A DNA stretch of 64,000 nucleotides from Deltaproteobacteria bacterium (lineage in GTDB: Bacteria; Myxococcota_A; Polyangia; GCA-2747355), in assembly GCA_020633415.1 (NCBI GenBank), contig JACKDQ010000015.1:1-64000 (forward strand), written 5' to 3'. The stretch's first letter is position 1; each line of letters starts with the position of its first letter. This document shows, piece by piece, positions 52,201-60,726 of this stretch. The translations under genes were made by a program, and so were the position numbers. Below the pieces are notes generated by a model. The model saw only the letters and a list, made by a program, of their open reading frames with translations. It ran no database searches and was not told the origin of the DNA.

Positions 52201-54332
52201 AGTACCGACAGGTCGTCGGGATGGGAGGCCAGCACGGTTCGGCAAAGATCGATCGCTTGCTCGGCTCGCCCGCTCTCGCTGAGCAGCTGAATCCGCCAGT
52301 AGTCGATGGCGATCGCCTGCTTGGCGTCCTCCACGCTACGACGGTAGGTCTCCAGGTCATCGACCAGCGAGGGATCGTTGGTTCGCGCCAGCAAGGCAAC
52401 CAGTCGCTGAGACAGCGCCGGCGCGGCTTCGTGCCCGCGAGCGCGCAGCTTCCGCAGTGTCGAGATCGCCAACGCCGGATCATCGAGCTCGTGCTCGGCC
52501 AAATGGGTCAGCGTCCAACCGACACGGTCGTCGCACTCGGCCGCACTCCAGCGCTCGAGCAAGTGATCGCGGATCTCCTCGTAGCGCTCCGCACTGCGCA
52601 TTAGATCGAGCCAGAGATCCTCGACCCAGGGCTGAGGTTGGGAAAAGTGCGCCATCGCCCGCATCAACCACTCGATGGCCTGATCACTATCGCCACCCTG
52701 CCAGAACAGCCGGCCGACATCCGCCGCGTATTCAGCGAAACTGTCACTGTGCCCACCGGTCTGGTCGGCGAGTTGCTCTGCGACCCGAGCGTTGATGCGC
52801 GCGACTTCCAGCCAATCGCCAGCCGCCGCGTGACGTGTTTCCTCGTCGACTTCCACCACCCATGGGGGATGTGACTCGCCGGCGTTCGCGCGGACGAGCC
52901 ACAGCTCTCGGCCGGGATGGTTCTCTGGTAGCAGCGTAAAGACTTGCCATGCAGCGAGCGCACGGCGTTCGTTCTCAGTAGCGCCCCAACAATCGTCGAG
53001 TGCCTGCAACAGCGTGTCATCGATTTCGCGTCGCAATTCGCCGAGCAAGGCGACCCAGATCAGCGGATCAGCCGGCTCCAATGCCCGCGCTAGCAGCAAA
53101 TGATCGCGCGCGGTGGTGGTCTCGCCGCGCAACGTACAGAGCCAGAAAGCACGCCAATACCCGGCTGCGCGCACGGCTGTTGGGCAGTTTTCGTCGGCAC
53201 CCTGAGCGAGTAGAAAATTGAGAAACGCCTGCTCTCGCTGGTGCTTCGTTGCCAGTAGCTCGGCGCGGAGGGCGACGAGCTGAGCGTCAGCGCCGGCGTG
53301 GCGCGCTTCGGTGAGCATTGCGAATGCATGCTCTGGGTCGCTCTCGATCGCCAGCTCAGCGCTACGACAAAGCGCAAACCGCCGACGCTGATCGCAGCGC
53401 GTACAAGCTGCGATCTCGGCGTAGATGCGGGCCAGCTTGGCATCGTCGTTGTCGTGCAGAGCGCGTTGTTCTAAGAGCAAAAGCGGCGCTATCCACCGAC
53501 GATCGCTCAGTGCAAACGCCTCCCAGAGCGCGTCATCCCGCGTCGCCTCGCGCCCACCGATCGCCAAGTGCTTGCTCGCCAACGCATCGGCTTCGAACAG
53601 CAACAACGCGCGACGCGATCGCTCCTGCACGCGAAGGGATTGCTCGACGACCCGCTCGGCCAGGCGGGCGTTGGAGCGCCGTTTGCCGATCGCCAGCGGA
53701 TTGAAGGCCTCGAACCCGCTCTGATCAAGTGCCTGCTGGGCCAACAGCGCGGGTGCGAACTCTGGCCAAAGCGCGAGTGACTGCTCGAGCAGCGTCACCG
53801 AGCGTTCCGCCTCGGTTTGCGTCATCGCCAGCTCGTAGAGCAGGATCGCCCGCTCCTTGGCTTCCGTTGTCGCCAACAACTCACGCGAAAGCGTGCGCTG
53901 AAGCTCGTCGGGCTTGGCGGTCGCCAGCGTCTCAGCAAGCTCGCGCGCAGCGTCATACGGCAGGTGATTGAGACCGAACTGCGGCGAGTCTGCCGGGTCG
54001 TCGTCTTCAGCGCGCGGTGTTTTCTCCTCGGCGTCGAACTCGGCAGGCAGCGGCGGCGGCTGCAACTGTTCAACGTCATCGATGATCGTGGCTTCGGCCG
54101 TTTCGACCACGATGATCGCCGCATCGTCGAGCAGGGTCTCGAGCATCTCTTCGTCGACGGGCGTTTCCATGGCTGACGAAGGGGCTGCGATCGCTGGAGG
54201 GTTGGACTGTACGCTACTCATCGGGCCTTCAGAGCCTTCGGATGAAGTCCGCGCACGCAGCGCCGATCCTCCACGATCAGCGTCGTGATCAAGCATCTCG
54301 CCCTGGCCTGGTGGGTCGCGCGAATCATCCAT
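49257..54332 (-). CDS. Giant TPR protein with pseudo-M48-like C-terminus (first of pair)
   Basis: A 1691-residue acidic protein. The N-terminal 130 residues are low-complexity and acidic; the bulk is TPR-like helical repeats (for example SFEAQIGLLSLCESPRQRLS, and ARDLYAVLERITDHPRAHKL). The C-terminus has GPLDAELRFSAGCELALIKL and DAAHRVGAMLCGDIVAALRG, paralogous to the end of the next gene and again lacking an HExxH. The frame opens at ATG 54332, but ATG 54221 (MSSVQSN) has GAAGG just upstream and may be the true start. First gene of the three-gene operon ending at the 44000-44039 terminator. Confidence 0.82.
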   Translation of the reverse strand: MDDSRDPPGQGEMLDHDADRGGSALRARTSSEGSEGPMSSVQSNPPAIAAPSSAMETPVDEEMLETLLDDAAIIVVETAEATIIDDVEQLQPPPLPAEFDAEEKTPRAEDDDPADSPQFGLNHLPYDAARELAETLATAKPDELQRTLSRELLATTEAKERAILLYELAMTQTEAERSVTLLEQSLALWPEFAPALLAQQALDQSGFEAFNPLAIGKRRSNARLAERVVEQSLRVQERSRRALLLFEADALASKHLAIGGREATRDDALWEAFALSDRRWIAPLLLLEQRALHDNDDAKLARIYAEIAACTRCDQRRRFALCRSAELAIESDPEHAFAMLTEARHAGADAQLVALRAELLATKHQREQAFLNFLLAQGADENCPTAVRAAGYWRAFWLCTLRGETTTARDHLLLARALEPADPLIWVALLGELRREIDDTLLQALDDCWGATENERRALAAWQVFTLLPENHPGRELWLVRANAGESHPPWVVEVDEETRHAAAGDWLEVARINARVAEQLADQTGGHSDSFAEYAADVGRLFWQGGDSDQAIEWLMRAMAHFSQPQPWVEDLWLDLMRSAERYEEIRDHLLERWSAAECDDRVGWTLTHLAEHELDDPALAISTLRKLRARGHEAAPALSQRLVALLARTNDPSLVDDLETYRRSVEDAKQAIAIDYWRIQLLSESGRAEQAIDLCRTVLASHPDDLSVLSSLDGLLRRSNAVADLTQALERGREQAETPDRRAEISARLGWHYLCDLGKIDRARDVFNGLRELDAYAAEANLVIDRILRDHDRATWCELTEQRAHAGQRLSPLALAALTLDANDSDVRQMAQSESARHADPQLAWLGLQCSLSEQLATADIAAARTTIDKVLSREGESLPGTADLARFLDALAAAPQSAKGSALAPSWQTWLEARSAAIERDPQRLARALTELSTWAPDAASSLLGRAGTLLLDRDPEAARACYRQALEKDPTSFEAQIGLLSLCESPRQRLSLLSALNKQLPETDSSCLRLLHAQTALDSGDWELAEDDLSQLLAERPNDLAVLLLAARAKDAAGDAHAEARLWLQIGSLLTDTNCRVLAFKRGASLLAALGERVNDQSPAQGQRLMSEAAVVYRRVVAESPSELPVLLALRELYERLDDDEKLAELYGHHLAATSEPIEQVAILFERAALRRDHLDDAVGAARDLYAVLERITDHPRAHKLLAELFDREGDAQRACTHYRRYADLATTVDEQRAATLRLAELLKRQGAPEAAVEACRRFIETESADDAVLDCLANLYSSTGDYSRAVSVLERLSTSAPSVQRARYRRRIAHLQWRSAGQLDAARSSLLVAHDEDPGDLQILADMRELAAAGGIGQDALGQVLAAATDMFAEQIGKAPINAELYRKLGTIAEWAGDVDRAACAWGALIALNEAAPEEQGRYGRWASARRFTGQTQMTDRAWTEIAGPSCAGPIAQAWALLGPHLGVGTVPEISEQLRWSGKRHDGQPAELALLAQTLGLDSVQFYAVKRPAQRIDGFLNIGGGTDAMIIGEQLTGPLDAELRFSAGCELALIKLRAVALRQLDVATIEEILAAVVKLVEPKAQVAIAEQRFAPRLQQLKKALPRRTKKELALPVDRYLHEGDSVERWVGAVFDAAHRVGAMLCGDIVAALRGMASSRRADVSESIAAQRLLTFAVDRRFTNLRREFGA

Positions 54333-54674
54333 TGCTTGTTCGCGGCAAAACTACCCAGACATCAGCTAAGGTGTCAAGAAATTACAGGATTTTGTCAAGG
54401 GATCGGCGTGGTCACCGATGCCGCTTGCCGGATCGGCATAGCTAACCAGCATTGCACTGGGTGTCGGCGGGAAAGCGCGCGCCGCACACCGCACGTGACG
54501 GATCGCGTGGCGTCGGGACAAAGCCGGTAGATGGATTAATAATTAACAATAACAAGCAACTGCCAGCCAGCGGCAAGCCTGGGCTGCCTTGGCGCGTTTG
54601 ACACGGCCGATGACCGACGACCCGCAGACGGGGATTAGTACCGCCGCGCGACGAGCTGCTAGGATGCGATCCGT
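54333..54674. other. Divergent intergenic region, 342 bp
   Basis: It separates the giant TPR gene (minus) from hutI (plus) and should carry promoters for both. An AT-rich stretch (about 54532-54560) lies upstream of hutI. Towards the TPR gene it holds two minus-strand TTGACA elements, annotated separately. No gene is seen. Confidence 0.5.
54348..54398 (-). promoter_or_regulatory. Tandem TTGACA elements upstream of the TPR operon
   Basis: On the minus strand TTGACA occurs at 54393-54398 and 54372-54377, exactly 21 bp apart. The second is followed after 18 bp by TAGTTT (54348-54353), a weak -10. This start would leave a 9-nt leader before ATG 54332, or a comfortable leader if translation begins at 54221. 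Confidence 0.4.
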
Positions 54675-56096
54675 ATGGAACTTTCAGTCGTCGACGCGGG
54701 ATCCGCGGTTGAGCTCAACGGCGCCTATTTGCGGCTCAAAGACTTGCTTGGCCTGGGCGATCGGTCGCTGGGTTCGGCGTCGATCAGGCGCGCCGAATGG
54801 CGCGATCCCAACTGGATCGAACTCGGGCTCAGCGATGGTCGTCGCGTCCTTGCCTCGTCCGAACCAGCATCCGTGACGCGTGTCGTACGCACCCGTGGTC
54901 AGATCTTGACGATGGGCGCAGCCGGTGAACTTGGGATCCGCTCCGGCGGCGCGATCGTTCTGAACGGCGCACGGATCGATCGGATCTGTGACGTCGACGA
55001 GGTTTTGCCTGCCGAGCTGGCAAACGCTGAGGAGATCGATCTTGGCGACCGCCTGGTCACCCCGGGCTTGATCGACCCGCACACCCACTTACTATTCTTG
55101 GGCCAGCGGGCCGAAGAGTTCGGCATGAAGGCGGCAGGCAAGAGCTACCTCGAGATCCATCGGGCCGGTGGCGGCATCCTTTCGACGGTGCGCGCGACCC
55201 GCGCTGGCTCGCTGGAGGCGCTGAGTCAGGCTGCGATCGCCAACGCGCGACGCCTATTGGCCGCGGGCGTAACGAGTTGCGAGGCTAAATCGGGCTACGC
55301 CCTCGAGCTCAAGGGCGAGCTGCGCATGCTCGAGGCTTTACGGATCGCCGACAATTCACAACCGGTAGATATCCAACGCACCCTATTGGCCGCGCACACC
55401 GTCCCAGAGGAGTTTGCCGAGGCCAGCGACGACTATCTGGCATTGATCTGCGAGCAGCTGATTCCCGCGGCAGTCGCCACTCCCGGTCTGCTGTCGGCTT
55501 GCGATGCCTATCTTGAGCAGGGGGCCTTCGACCTCCAGCAGGTCAGGCGCGTGTTCGAGGCCGCCCGTCGCCATCGACTCGATCTACACCTGCACGCGGG
55601 TCAGTTTAGCGACCTTGGCGGTGCGCAGCTCGCCGCCGAGATGAACGCTTTGAGCGTCGACCACCTCGAGTTCGTTAGCGCCGAGGGCATCGCCGCGTTA
55701 GCCAAGACGGGAACGACAGCGATCTTGCTACCTGGGGCTGCGTTGACCTGCCGGTGCCCCGCCCCTCCCGTGGCCGAGCTGGTCGCTGCCGGCGTGCCGA
55801 TCGCGCTGGGCACCGACTTTAACCCTGGCAGCAGCATGACAGCATCACTGCCGCTGATGATGTCGTTGGCCTGCACAATGTTTGGCCTGAGTTGCGAACT
55901 GGCCTGGCGTGCTGTCACGGTCAACGCCGCCCGCGCGATCGGCCGGCCCGAGTTGGGCCGAATCGTCGCTGGCGCGCCAGCCGATCTTGTCGCGTTCGAC
56001 GCCGCCGATTATCGCGAGGTGCCGTACTTCCTTGGCGCGAATCTCGTCGCTGCCGTAGTTAAGTCAGGTCAGGTGGTGATTGGAGCGCAGCGATGA
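54675..56096 (+). CDS. hutI: Imidazolonepropionase
   Basis: A 473-residue amidohydrolase that opens imidazolone-5-propionate in histidine degradation. The metal HxH (LVTPGLIDPHTHLLF), the substrate segment AAGKSYLEIHRAGGGILSTV, LLAAHTVPEEF, LDLHLHAGQFSD, VDHLEF and GTDFNPGSS are all present. The usual length is about 405; an extra N-terminal segment of about 66 residues precedes the normal start (near TRVVRTRGQIL). A GTG at 54873 would give a normal-length protein, so the extension is uncertain. hutH, hutU and hutG are not nearby. The stop overlaps the next start (ATGA). Confidence 0.93.
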   Translation: MELSVVDAGSAVELNGAYLRLKDLLGLGDRSLGSASIRRAEWRDPNWIELGLSDGRRVLASSEPASVTRVVRTRGQILTMGAAGELGIRSGGAIVLNGARIDRICDVDEVLPAELANAEEIDLGDRLVTPGLIDPHTHLLFLGQRAEEFGMKAAGKSYLEIHRAGGGILSTVRATRAGSLEALSQAAIANARRLLAAGVTSCEAKSGYALELKGELRMLEALRIADNSQPVDIQRTLLAAHTVPEEFAEASDDYLALICEQLIPAAVATPGLLSACDAYLEQGAFDLQQVRRVFEAARRHRLDLHLHAGQFSDLGGAQLAAEMNALSVDHLEFVSAEGIAALAKTGTTAILLPGAALTCRCPAPPVAELVAAGVPIALGTDFNPGSSMTASLPLMMSLACTMFGLSCELAWRAVTVNAARAIGRPELGRIVAGAPADLVAFDAADYREVPYFLGANLVAAVVKSGQVVIGAQR

Positions 56097-56884
56097 GCAC
56101 CCATCCATGCGTCGGTTTCGCGGCAGGACTTCGCGCGGCCCACGTGCTTGGCTTGATCATGCTGCTCGGCTGCCTCTCCGCTCAACGCGCCAACGCGCGT
56201 ATGCGTCGCCCGGTCAGTCACGAGATCATCGCGCAAATGAAGGCACGCGGTTTACCGCTCGCTGAAATTGCTCTTGTGCTAGCCGCTCATTACGCGAAAC
56301 GCACCGACCAGGCGATGGTTTACCGCTATATCAAGCGCGCTCTGGCCGGCGGCGTCGATCGCGGCCGCGCTGACCTGGTGCTTGCTCAGTTCTTTCGTGA
56401 ATCTGACCGCTACGATGCGGCGTTTGCCACGCTGGTTCGAGTGTTGGTCCAACATCCGGGGCAGCCCAAGGCCTTGGTCGACCTATGGCGCACGTTGCAC
56501 CGCTGTCAGCGCACACGTTGTACCGTGCAGACCGATCTGGGGGCGATTCGCGAACGCTTGGCGACCTTCGGTTTGCATTACCCGGCGAGGCTAAGCGCAG
56601 ATCCACAGGCCGCGATGCGTAGCCGCAAGCTCGCTGATTCGGGATACCAGGCGCTGCTGAGCAGCCGACCGCGTTTCGCGGCGCAATTGTTCTTTGCGTC
56701 GATCGAGGAAGATCCCAGCAATCCGCTGGCCCACCGAGGCTTGGCGATCGCCCGTGGGCGCCAGGCCGACTACCGTCGCGCGATCGGCGCTTACCTGCTC
56801 TATCTGAGTTTGGCGCCCGACGCCGCGGATGCCGACCAGGTCGACCGCATCCTCGTCGAGTATTGGCGCAAGACGAGCGATTAG
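56093..56884 (+). CDS. Exported TPR-like protein
   Basis: A 263-residue protein with a signal peptide (hydrophobic about 15-30, GLIMLLGCLSAQRANA, which also offers a possible lipid Cys). The mature part is helical with TPR-like pairs (RADLVLAQFFRESDRYDAAF, and NPLAHRGLAIARGRQADYRR). No enzyme motif. Its ATG overlaps the hutI stop by 4 bases and GGAG lies 8 bases upstream. Coupling to hutI may simply reflect gene packing. Probably a periplasmic or envelope-associated adaptor. Confidence 0.72.
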   Translation: MSTHPCVGFAAGLRAAHVLGLIMLLGCLSAQRANARMRRPVSHEIIAQMKARGLPLAEIALVLAAHYAKRTDQAMVYRYIKRALAGGVDRGRADLVLAQFFRESDRYDAAFATLVRVLVQHPGQPKALVDLWRTLHRCQRTRCTVQTDLGAIRERLATFGLHYPARLSADPQAAMRSRKLADSGYQALLSSRPRFAAQLFFASIEEDPSNPLAHRGLAIARGRQADYRRAIGAYLLYLSLAPDAADADQVDRILVEYWRKTSD

Positions 56885-56909
56885 TCCGCAGGCGAAAACG
56901 GGGTTTCGC

Positions 56910-57473
56910 TCAATCCGCCGACGGCTCTGCCAAAGCATCAACCAGCTGCAGAGCGAGCCGCTCGACAAGATCATTCAGCCGCTGTTCGCGACCGCGCTCG
57001 GTATGATGTGCGCTTGAGCTATACGGCACGCTGTAACGCAATACACGCAGGCCGCTGTGCCATAGCGTTTCTTCGTTGCCGCGCGACAGGCGCGCGCTAT
57101 AGCGAAGCTCCAGATCGGCACTGACTGCCGTGCGCTCGGCGATGCTGATCTCGCGCTGCTCGAGGTCGTGCAGCTGAATCCGCAGCAGGCCGCCGCGCGA
57201 CTGCCAAAGGCGCTGGCTAACCAACTTCGTGACTAGCGCCTGGCGCAGCCAACCAGCGAGGCGCGGAGAGATCCCTGGGCCAAGCTCGACGATGATCTTC
57301 GCGACGCGCCGCTGTGGACTCGCTGCTCCAAGCAGTGGCCGATAGCCACATCCGCTTAGACAAATCGCCGAGAAAGCTACGCTCAGCGCGGTGGTCCGAC
57401 CGATCGTCCGTCGCTGGGCGGCGCGACCTGGCAGCCAGGGCTGACCTGCTGAGTTTCGTTCTCGCGTTGACAA
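56910..57473 (-). CDS. LptE-like LPS-assembly lipoprotein
   Basis: A 187-residue lipoprotein. The signal ends in FSAICLSGCGYRP, where the Cys followed by GYRP is the usual LptE beginning. The mature sequence has the expected two-helix/four-strand size and the AERTAVSADLELRYSARL type strand pattern. LptE plugs LptD in the outer membrane and helps LPS insertion. The only start codon available is TTG 57473, with GGAG about 9 bases upstream. lptD is not in the window. It is divergent from the metallophosphoesterase gene (33 bases apart). Confidence 0.75.
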   Translation of the reverse strand: MSTRERNSAGQPWLPGRAAQRRTIGRTTALSVAFSAICLSGCGYRPLLGAASPQRRVAKIIVELGPGISPRLAGWLRQALVTKLVSQRLWQSRGGLLRIQLHDLEQREISIAERTAVSADLELRYSARLSRGNEETLWHSGLRVLRYSVPYSSSAHHTERGREQRLNDLVERLALQLVDALAEPSAD

Positions 57474-57506
57474 GGGTGCTCCGCTCGGGCCCCATTAAGG
57501 CACAGG

Positions 57507-58352
57507 ATGAAACTCTACGCGATCAGTGATCTCCATGTCGGGCACGGCGCCAACGCCCAAGCGTTGCGAGAGCTACCACAGTATCTCGATGACTGGCTGA
57601 TCGTCGCCGGCGATTGCGGCGACAAGCTGGCCGACCATCGGATGTGCCTTGAACTGCTCGGCCAGAGGTTCGCCCAACTGATATGGGTGCCTGGCAACCA
57701 TGACCTTTGGCGCGAAGGACCGCTGGCCGGTCTGGAAAAATACCAGCGGCTTGTCGAGATCTGCCGCGAGCTCAACGTGCTGACGCCGGAAGACCGCTTT
57801 GCCCTTTGGCCGGGCGGCGAGCGACCGGCGGTGATCGCTCCGCTGTTTACGCTCTATGACTACTCCTTTCACCCTGACGATGTTACCGACGAAGAAGCCG
57901 TAGCCTGGGCCGCCGAGGCTGGCGTGATTTGCGCCGACGAGGCGTATTTGTCCGCCGAAGGCTTTACCGATCGTATCGCTTGGTGTGCCGAACGCTGTCG
58001 CATCAGTGAGCAACGCCTAGCTGCCCTTGAGCGTCCCCCCGGTGCGGCGCTGGTCTTGGTGAATCACTGGCCGCTGCTGCGAGCCCACGCGGTGCTCCCA
58101 CGAATTCCACGTTTCTCGGTCTGGTGCGGCACGCGACGTAGCGAAGGCTGGGCTCAACGCTTCGCCGCCGACGTGGTGGTCTACGGGCATTTGCACATTC
58201 GCTGCAGTCATCGCAGCCAAGGAGTTCGTTTCGAGGAGGTGTCGCTCGGCTATCCGGCGCAGTGGCAAAAAGGTCGTCCGCTCGCCAGCTACTTGCGCGA
58301 GATCCTTCCCGGGCCACCGCTAGACGAGCAAGCCGTGCGCTATTGGCCGTGA
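57507..58352 (+). CDS. Calcineurin-type metallophosphoesterase
   Basis: A 281-residue cytoplasmic phosphoesterase. The five metal motifs are intact: ISDLHVGHG (about 6-14), VAGDCGD (about 33-39), GNHDLW (about 63-68), VNHWPLL and YGHLHIR. The substrate cannot be read from sequence; relatives act on nucleotides, phosphoproteins or lipid-linked diphosphates. The start ATG 57507 has an AGG just upstream. It stands alone between the LptE-like gene and the OmpA-family gene. Confidence 0.92.
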   Translation: MKLYAISDLHVGHGANAQALRELPQYLDDWLIVAGDCGDKLADHRMCLELLGQRFAQLIWVPGNHDLWREGPLAGLEKYQRLVEICRELNVLTPEDRFALWPGGERPAVIAPLFTLYDYSFHPDDVTDEEAVAWAAEAGVICADEAYLSAEGFTDRIAWCAERCRISEQRLAALERPPGAALVLVNHWPLLRAHAVLPRIPRFSVWCGTRRSEGWAQRFAADVVVYGHLHIRCSHRSQGVRFEEVSLGYPAQWQKGRPLASYLREILPGPPLDEQAVRYWP

Positions 58353-58587
58353 CGCTATTGGGCCGTTCGACTAGCGGTATCGGGCAGATCTGCCGCCGGG
58401 GCGGTTCGCGCGCTTGGGCTTGGCCCGCGAGACCGTCGACGTTGGACGAACGCGGTGAATTCTTGGGGAATTAACTAGGCGCTGCTGCTCGTTATAGGGA
58501 CGGATCTGCCCCGCCTGCCGTACTGGTCATTTACGCGGCGCCGCGGTATAGATCGAGGCCGCCCGACGAGTCGATGGAGTCACACAC

Positions 58588-60651
58588 ATGAACAACTGCC
58601 TTAATGCCCTTAGCTTGGCGCGTTGCCGTTTTGCGACCGCGTCGTTTGTTGCCGGTCTTTTGGTCTTGGGTTCACCGCTTGGCGCCCACGCTCAAAATGC
58701 CGACGACGCCGTCGCTGGCACCGTCGAGGGAAGCGCCAACGTCGCGCGCTCTGTTGACGATCCCGGTGATATCGCACCGACGATCGGCGGCCTTTCGGGA
58801 CTGTTTCGTACGGTCAGCGGCAGGATCGGTCGCCCCCATACCTTCCGGGTTGGCGTACACGGCGAGATTTCCGCGAGCTCGATCTCAAGCGTGGTCGAAG
58901 ACGACAATACGCGGTTTGCTGGCACCCTGGCGGTCAACTACACGCCCTGGCGATTGCTTGAATTTTTCGCAAACTTTCGCAGCCACGCCAATAGCAACGC
59001 GCGGACCGATACGGAACCGCGCTTGGATCAGGAAGTGATTCACGCGCTGGGTGACGTCAGCTTCGGTGGCAAGTTCCAATACCCGCTGCTCGATTACCTT
59101 AGCCTGGGCGCCAATTTCTCTGTCGACCTGCTCAATTCGACAGGTAGCCTCTCCGTTGACAGCAACGCCGTCGGTTTCTACATCGGCATGCTGGCCTCCT
59201 TCGATGCCGAAAAGCTGAACGCCGACATTCCGCTCGGATTCCATTTCAACTTTGGCTATCAGCTCGACAACTCTAACGGCCTCGCCAGCTTCGACCGTTA
59301 TCCTTTGGCCAGCCTCGAAGTTGAGAAGCTGGCGCTGGGCATCAAGCCGAGTCGCCTTCAGGTGCGAATGGGCAGCGACTTTCGTCTGCGCAAATGGACC
59401 GGTTTCGGTCTGACACCGATCATCGAACTCGGTCTCGATGTGGCGACTGGCGATGAGGACAGCGACTTCTTTCGATTCGTCCCAACGCGGCCTGAGTTCG
59501 ACCCCAACATGCAGACACGGATTCAGGAAGGCGATCTCGCCGGGCGCACCACGGCGTGGTTGACCCTCGGCGTGCGTTCCAATCCGATCCGCGGCCTGAT
59601 CGTCTCGCTGGCCTCTGACATCGGCTTGCAGAGTCCGGGTTTTGGTTTCGGTTCGCCGGTGCTGCCCTGGAACCTGATCATCGGCATCGGCTACGCCTAC
59701 GATCCCAAACCGCAGCTCAAGGTCGTCGAAAAAGAGCGTGTGAAGATCGTACACCTCGACGCTAAGCCCAAAGAAGGCAAGGTCCGCGGGCGGATCATCA
59801 ATGCTAAGACCAACGTGCCGATCGCTGGCGCCGTGGTTACCTTCCCCGGTCGGGATCTAACGGGGCTGTCTAGCGACCCCGATGGTGGTTTCCTCAGCTA
59901 CCGCCTTCCGCCGGGCAAAGTCCCGGTGATGGTGAGACATCCGGACTACCTGCCAGGCAAGGTTCTGGCGATGGTGACGATCGGCAACGAATCTAAACTC
60001 GAAGTGCGACTCGATCCGGCGCCACCAAAAGCTTCGGCGGTCACGGGACGGGTAACGGACGACAAGGGTGCTGCTGTCGCTGCCGCCGGCCTGACCTTCT
60101 CCGGGCCCGAAAACAAGACAGCGAGCAGCAGCGCCGATGGCGCATTTGGCACGCAGCTGGCTGAAGGCCAGTACACCGTCCGCGTTGGCGCACTCGGCTA
60201 CATGCGCAAAATGGTGCCGCTAACGATCACCGCGGGCACACCCGCGCGCCTCGACGTCACGCTGACCAAGCGCCCGCGGCGTTCGTTGGTGCTTGTCACC
60301 AAGCGGTCGATCGTGATCCGCAAGAAGGTTCACTTTGCCACAGGCACCGACCAGATTCGTCCCGACTCGCAGCAGCTGCTCGATGAGGTTGTGGATGTCT
60401 TGTTGAGCAACGCGCAGATCAAGCACGTTGAGATCGGTGGCCACACTGACAATCGCGGCATTGCGCAACGCAACCTTGAACTCAGCCAGCGCCGCGCCGA
60501 AGCCGTGCGCGATTACCTGGTAAAAAATGGTGTACCTAGCGAGCGGCTGACGGCTCGCGGATATGGCGCGAGCAAGCCCAAAGTCCCCAACCTGACACCG
60601 CGTAACCGCGCTCGCAATCGCCGCGTCGAGTTCCGCATCACGGCGCAATAA
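58588..60651 (+). CDS. OmpA-family outer-membrane protein with CarbopepD-like repeats
   Basis: A 687-residue protein: signal peptide (1-36, ending GAHA-Q), an N-terminal beta-barrel-like region (about 80-375), two carboxypeptidase-regulatory-like modules (about 395-475, GRIINAKTNVPIAGAVVTF; and 480-565, GRVTDDKGAAVAAAGLTF), then a C-terminal OmpA peptidoglycan-binding domain (about 575-687) with GGHTDNRG and NRARNRRVEF. It should tie the outer membrane to peptidoglycan. The insertion of two surface-type modules between barrel and OmpA domain is unusual. TGGAG lies upstream of the ATG. Confidence 0.88.
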   Translation: MNNCLNALSLARCRFATASFVAGLLVLGSPLGAHAQNADDAVAGTVEGSANVARSVDDPGDIAPTIGGLSGLFRTVSGRIGRPHTFRVGVHGEISASSISSVVEDDNTRFAGTLAVNYTPWRLLEFFANFRSHANSNARTDTEPRLDQEVIHALGDVSFGGKFQYPLLDYLSLGANFSVDLLNSTGSLSVDSNAVGFYIGMLASFDAEKLNADIPLGFHFNFGYQLDNSNGLASFDRYPLASLEVEKLALGIKPSRLQVRMGSDFRLRKWTGFGLTPIIELGLDVATGDEDSDFFRFVPTRPEFDPNMQTRIQEGDLAGRTTAWLTLGVRSNPIRGLIVSLASDIGLQSPGFGFGSPVLPWNLIIGIGYAYDPKPQLKVVEKERVKIVHLDAKPKEGKVRGRIINAKTNVPIAGAVVTFPGRDLTGLSSDPDGGFLSYRLPPGKVPVMVRHPDYLPGKVLAMVTIGNESKLEVRLDPAPPKASAVTGRVTDDKGAAVAAAGLTFSGPENKTASSSADGAFGTQLAEGQYTVRVGALGYMRKMVPLTITAGTPARLDVTLTKRPRRSLVLVTKRSIVIRKKVHFATGTDQIRPDSQQLLDEVVDVLLSNAQIKHVEIGGHTDNRGIAQRNLELSQRRAEAVRDYLVKNGVPSERLTARGYGASKPKVPNLTPRNRARNRRVEFRITAQ

Positions 60652-60726
60652 CCCAGATTTTTTCCTTGCCCTGGCGGGCGCGGTTGCGTAGCGTCCGGCC
60701 ATCGCGGTCTCTGGAGGGCCTGCCGG

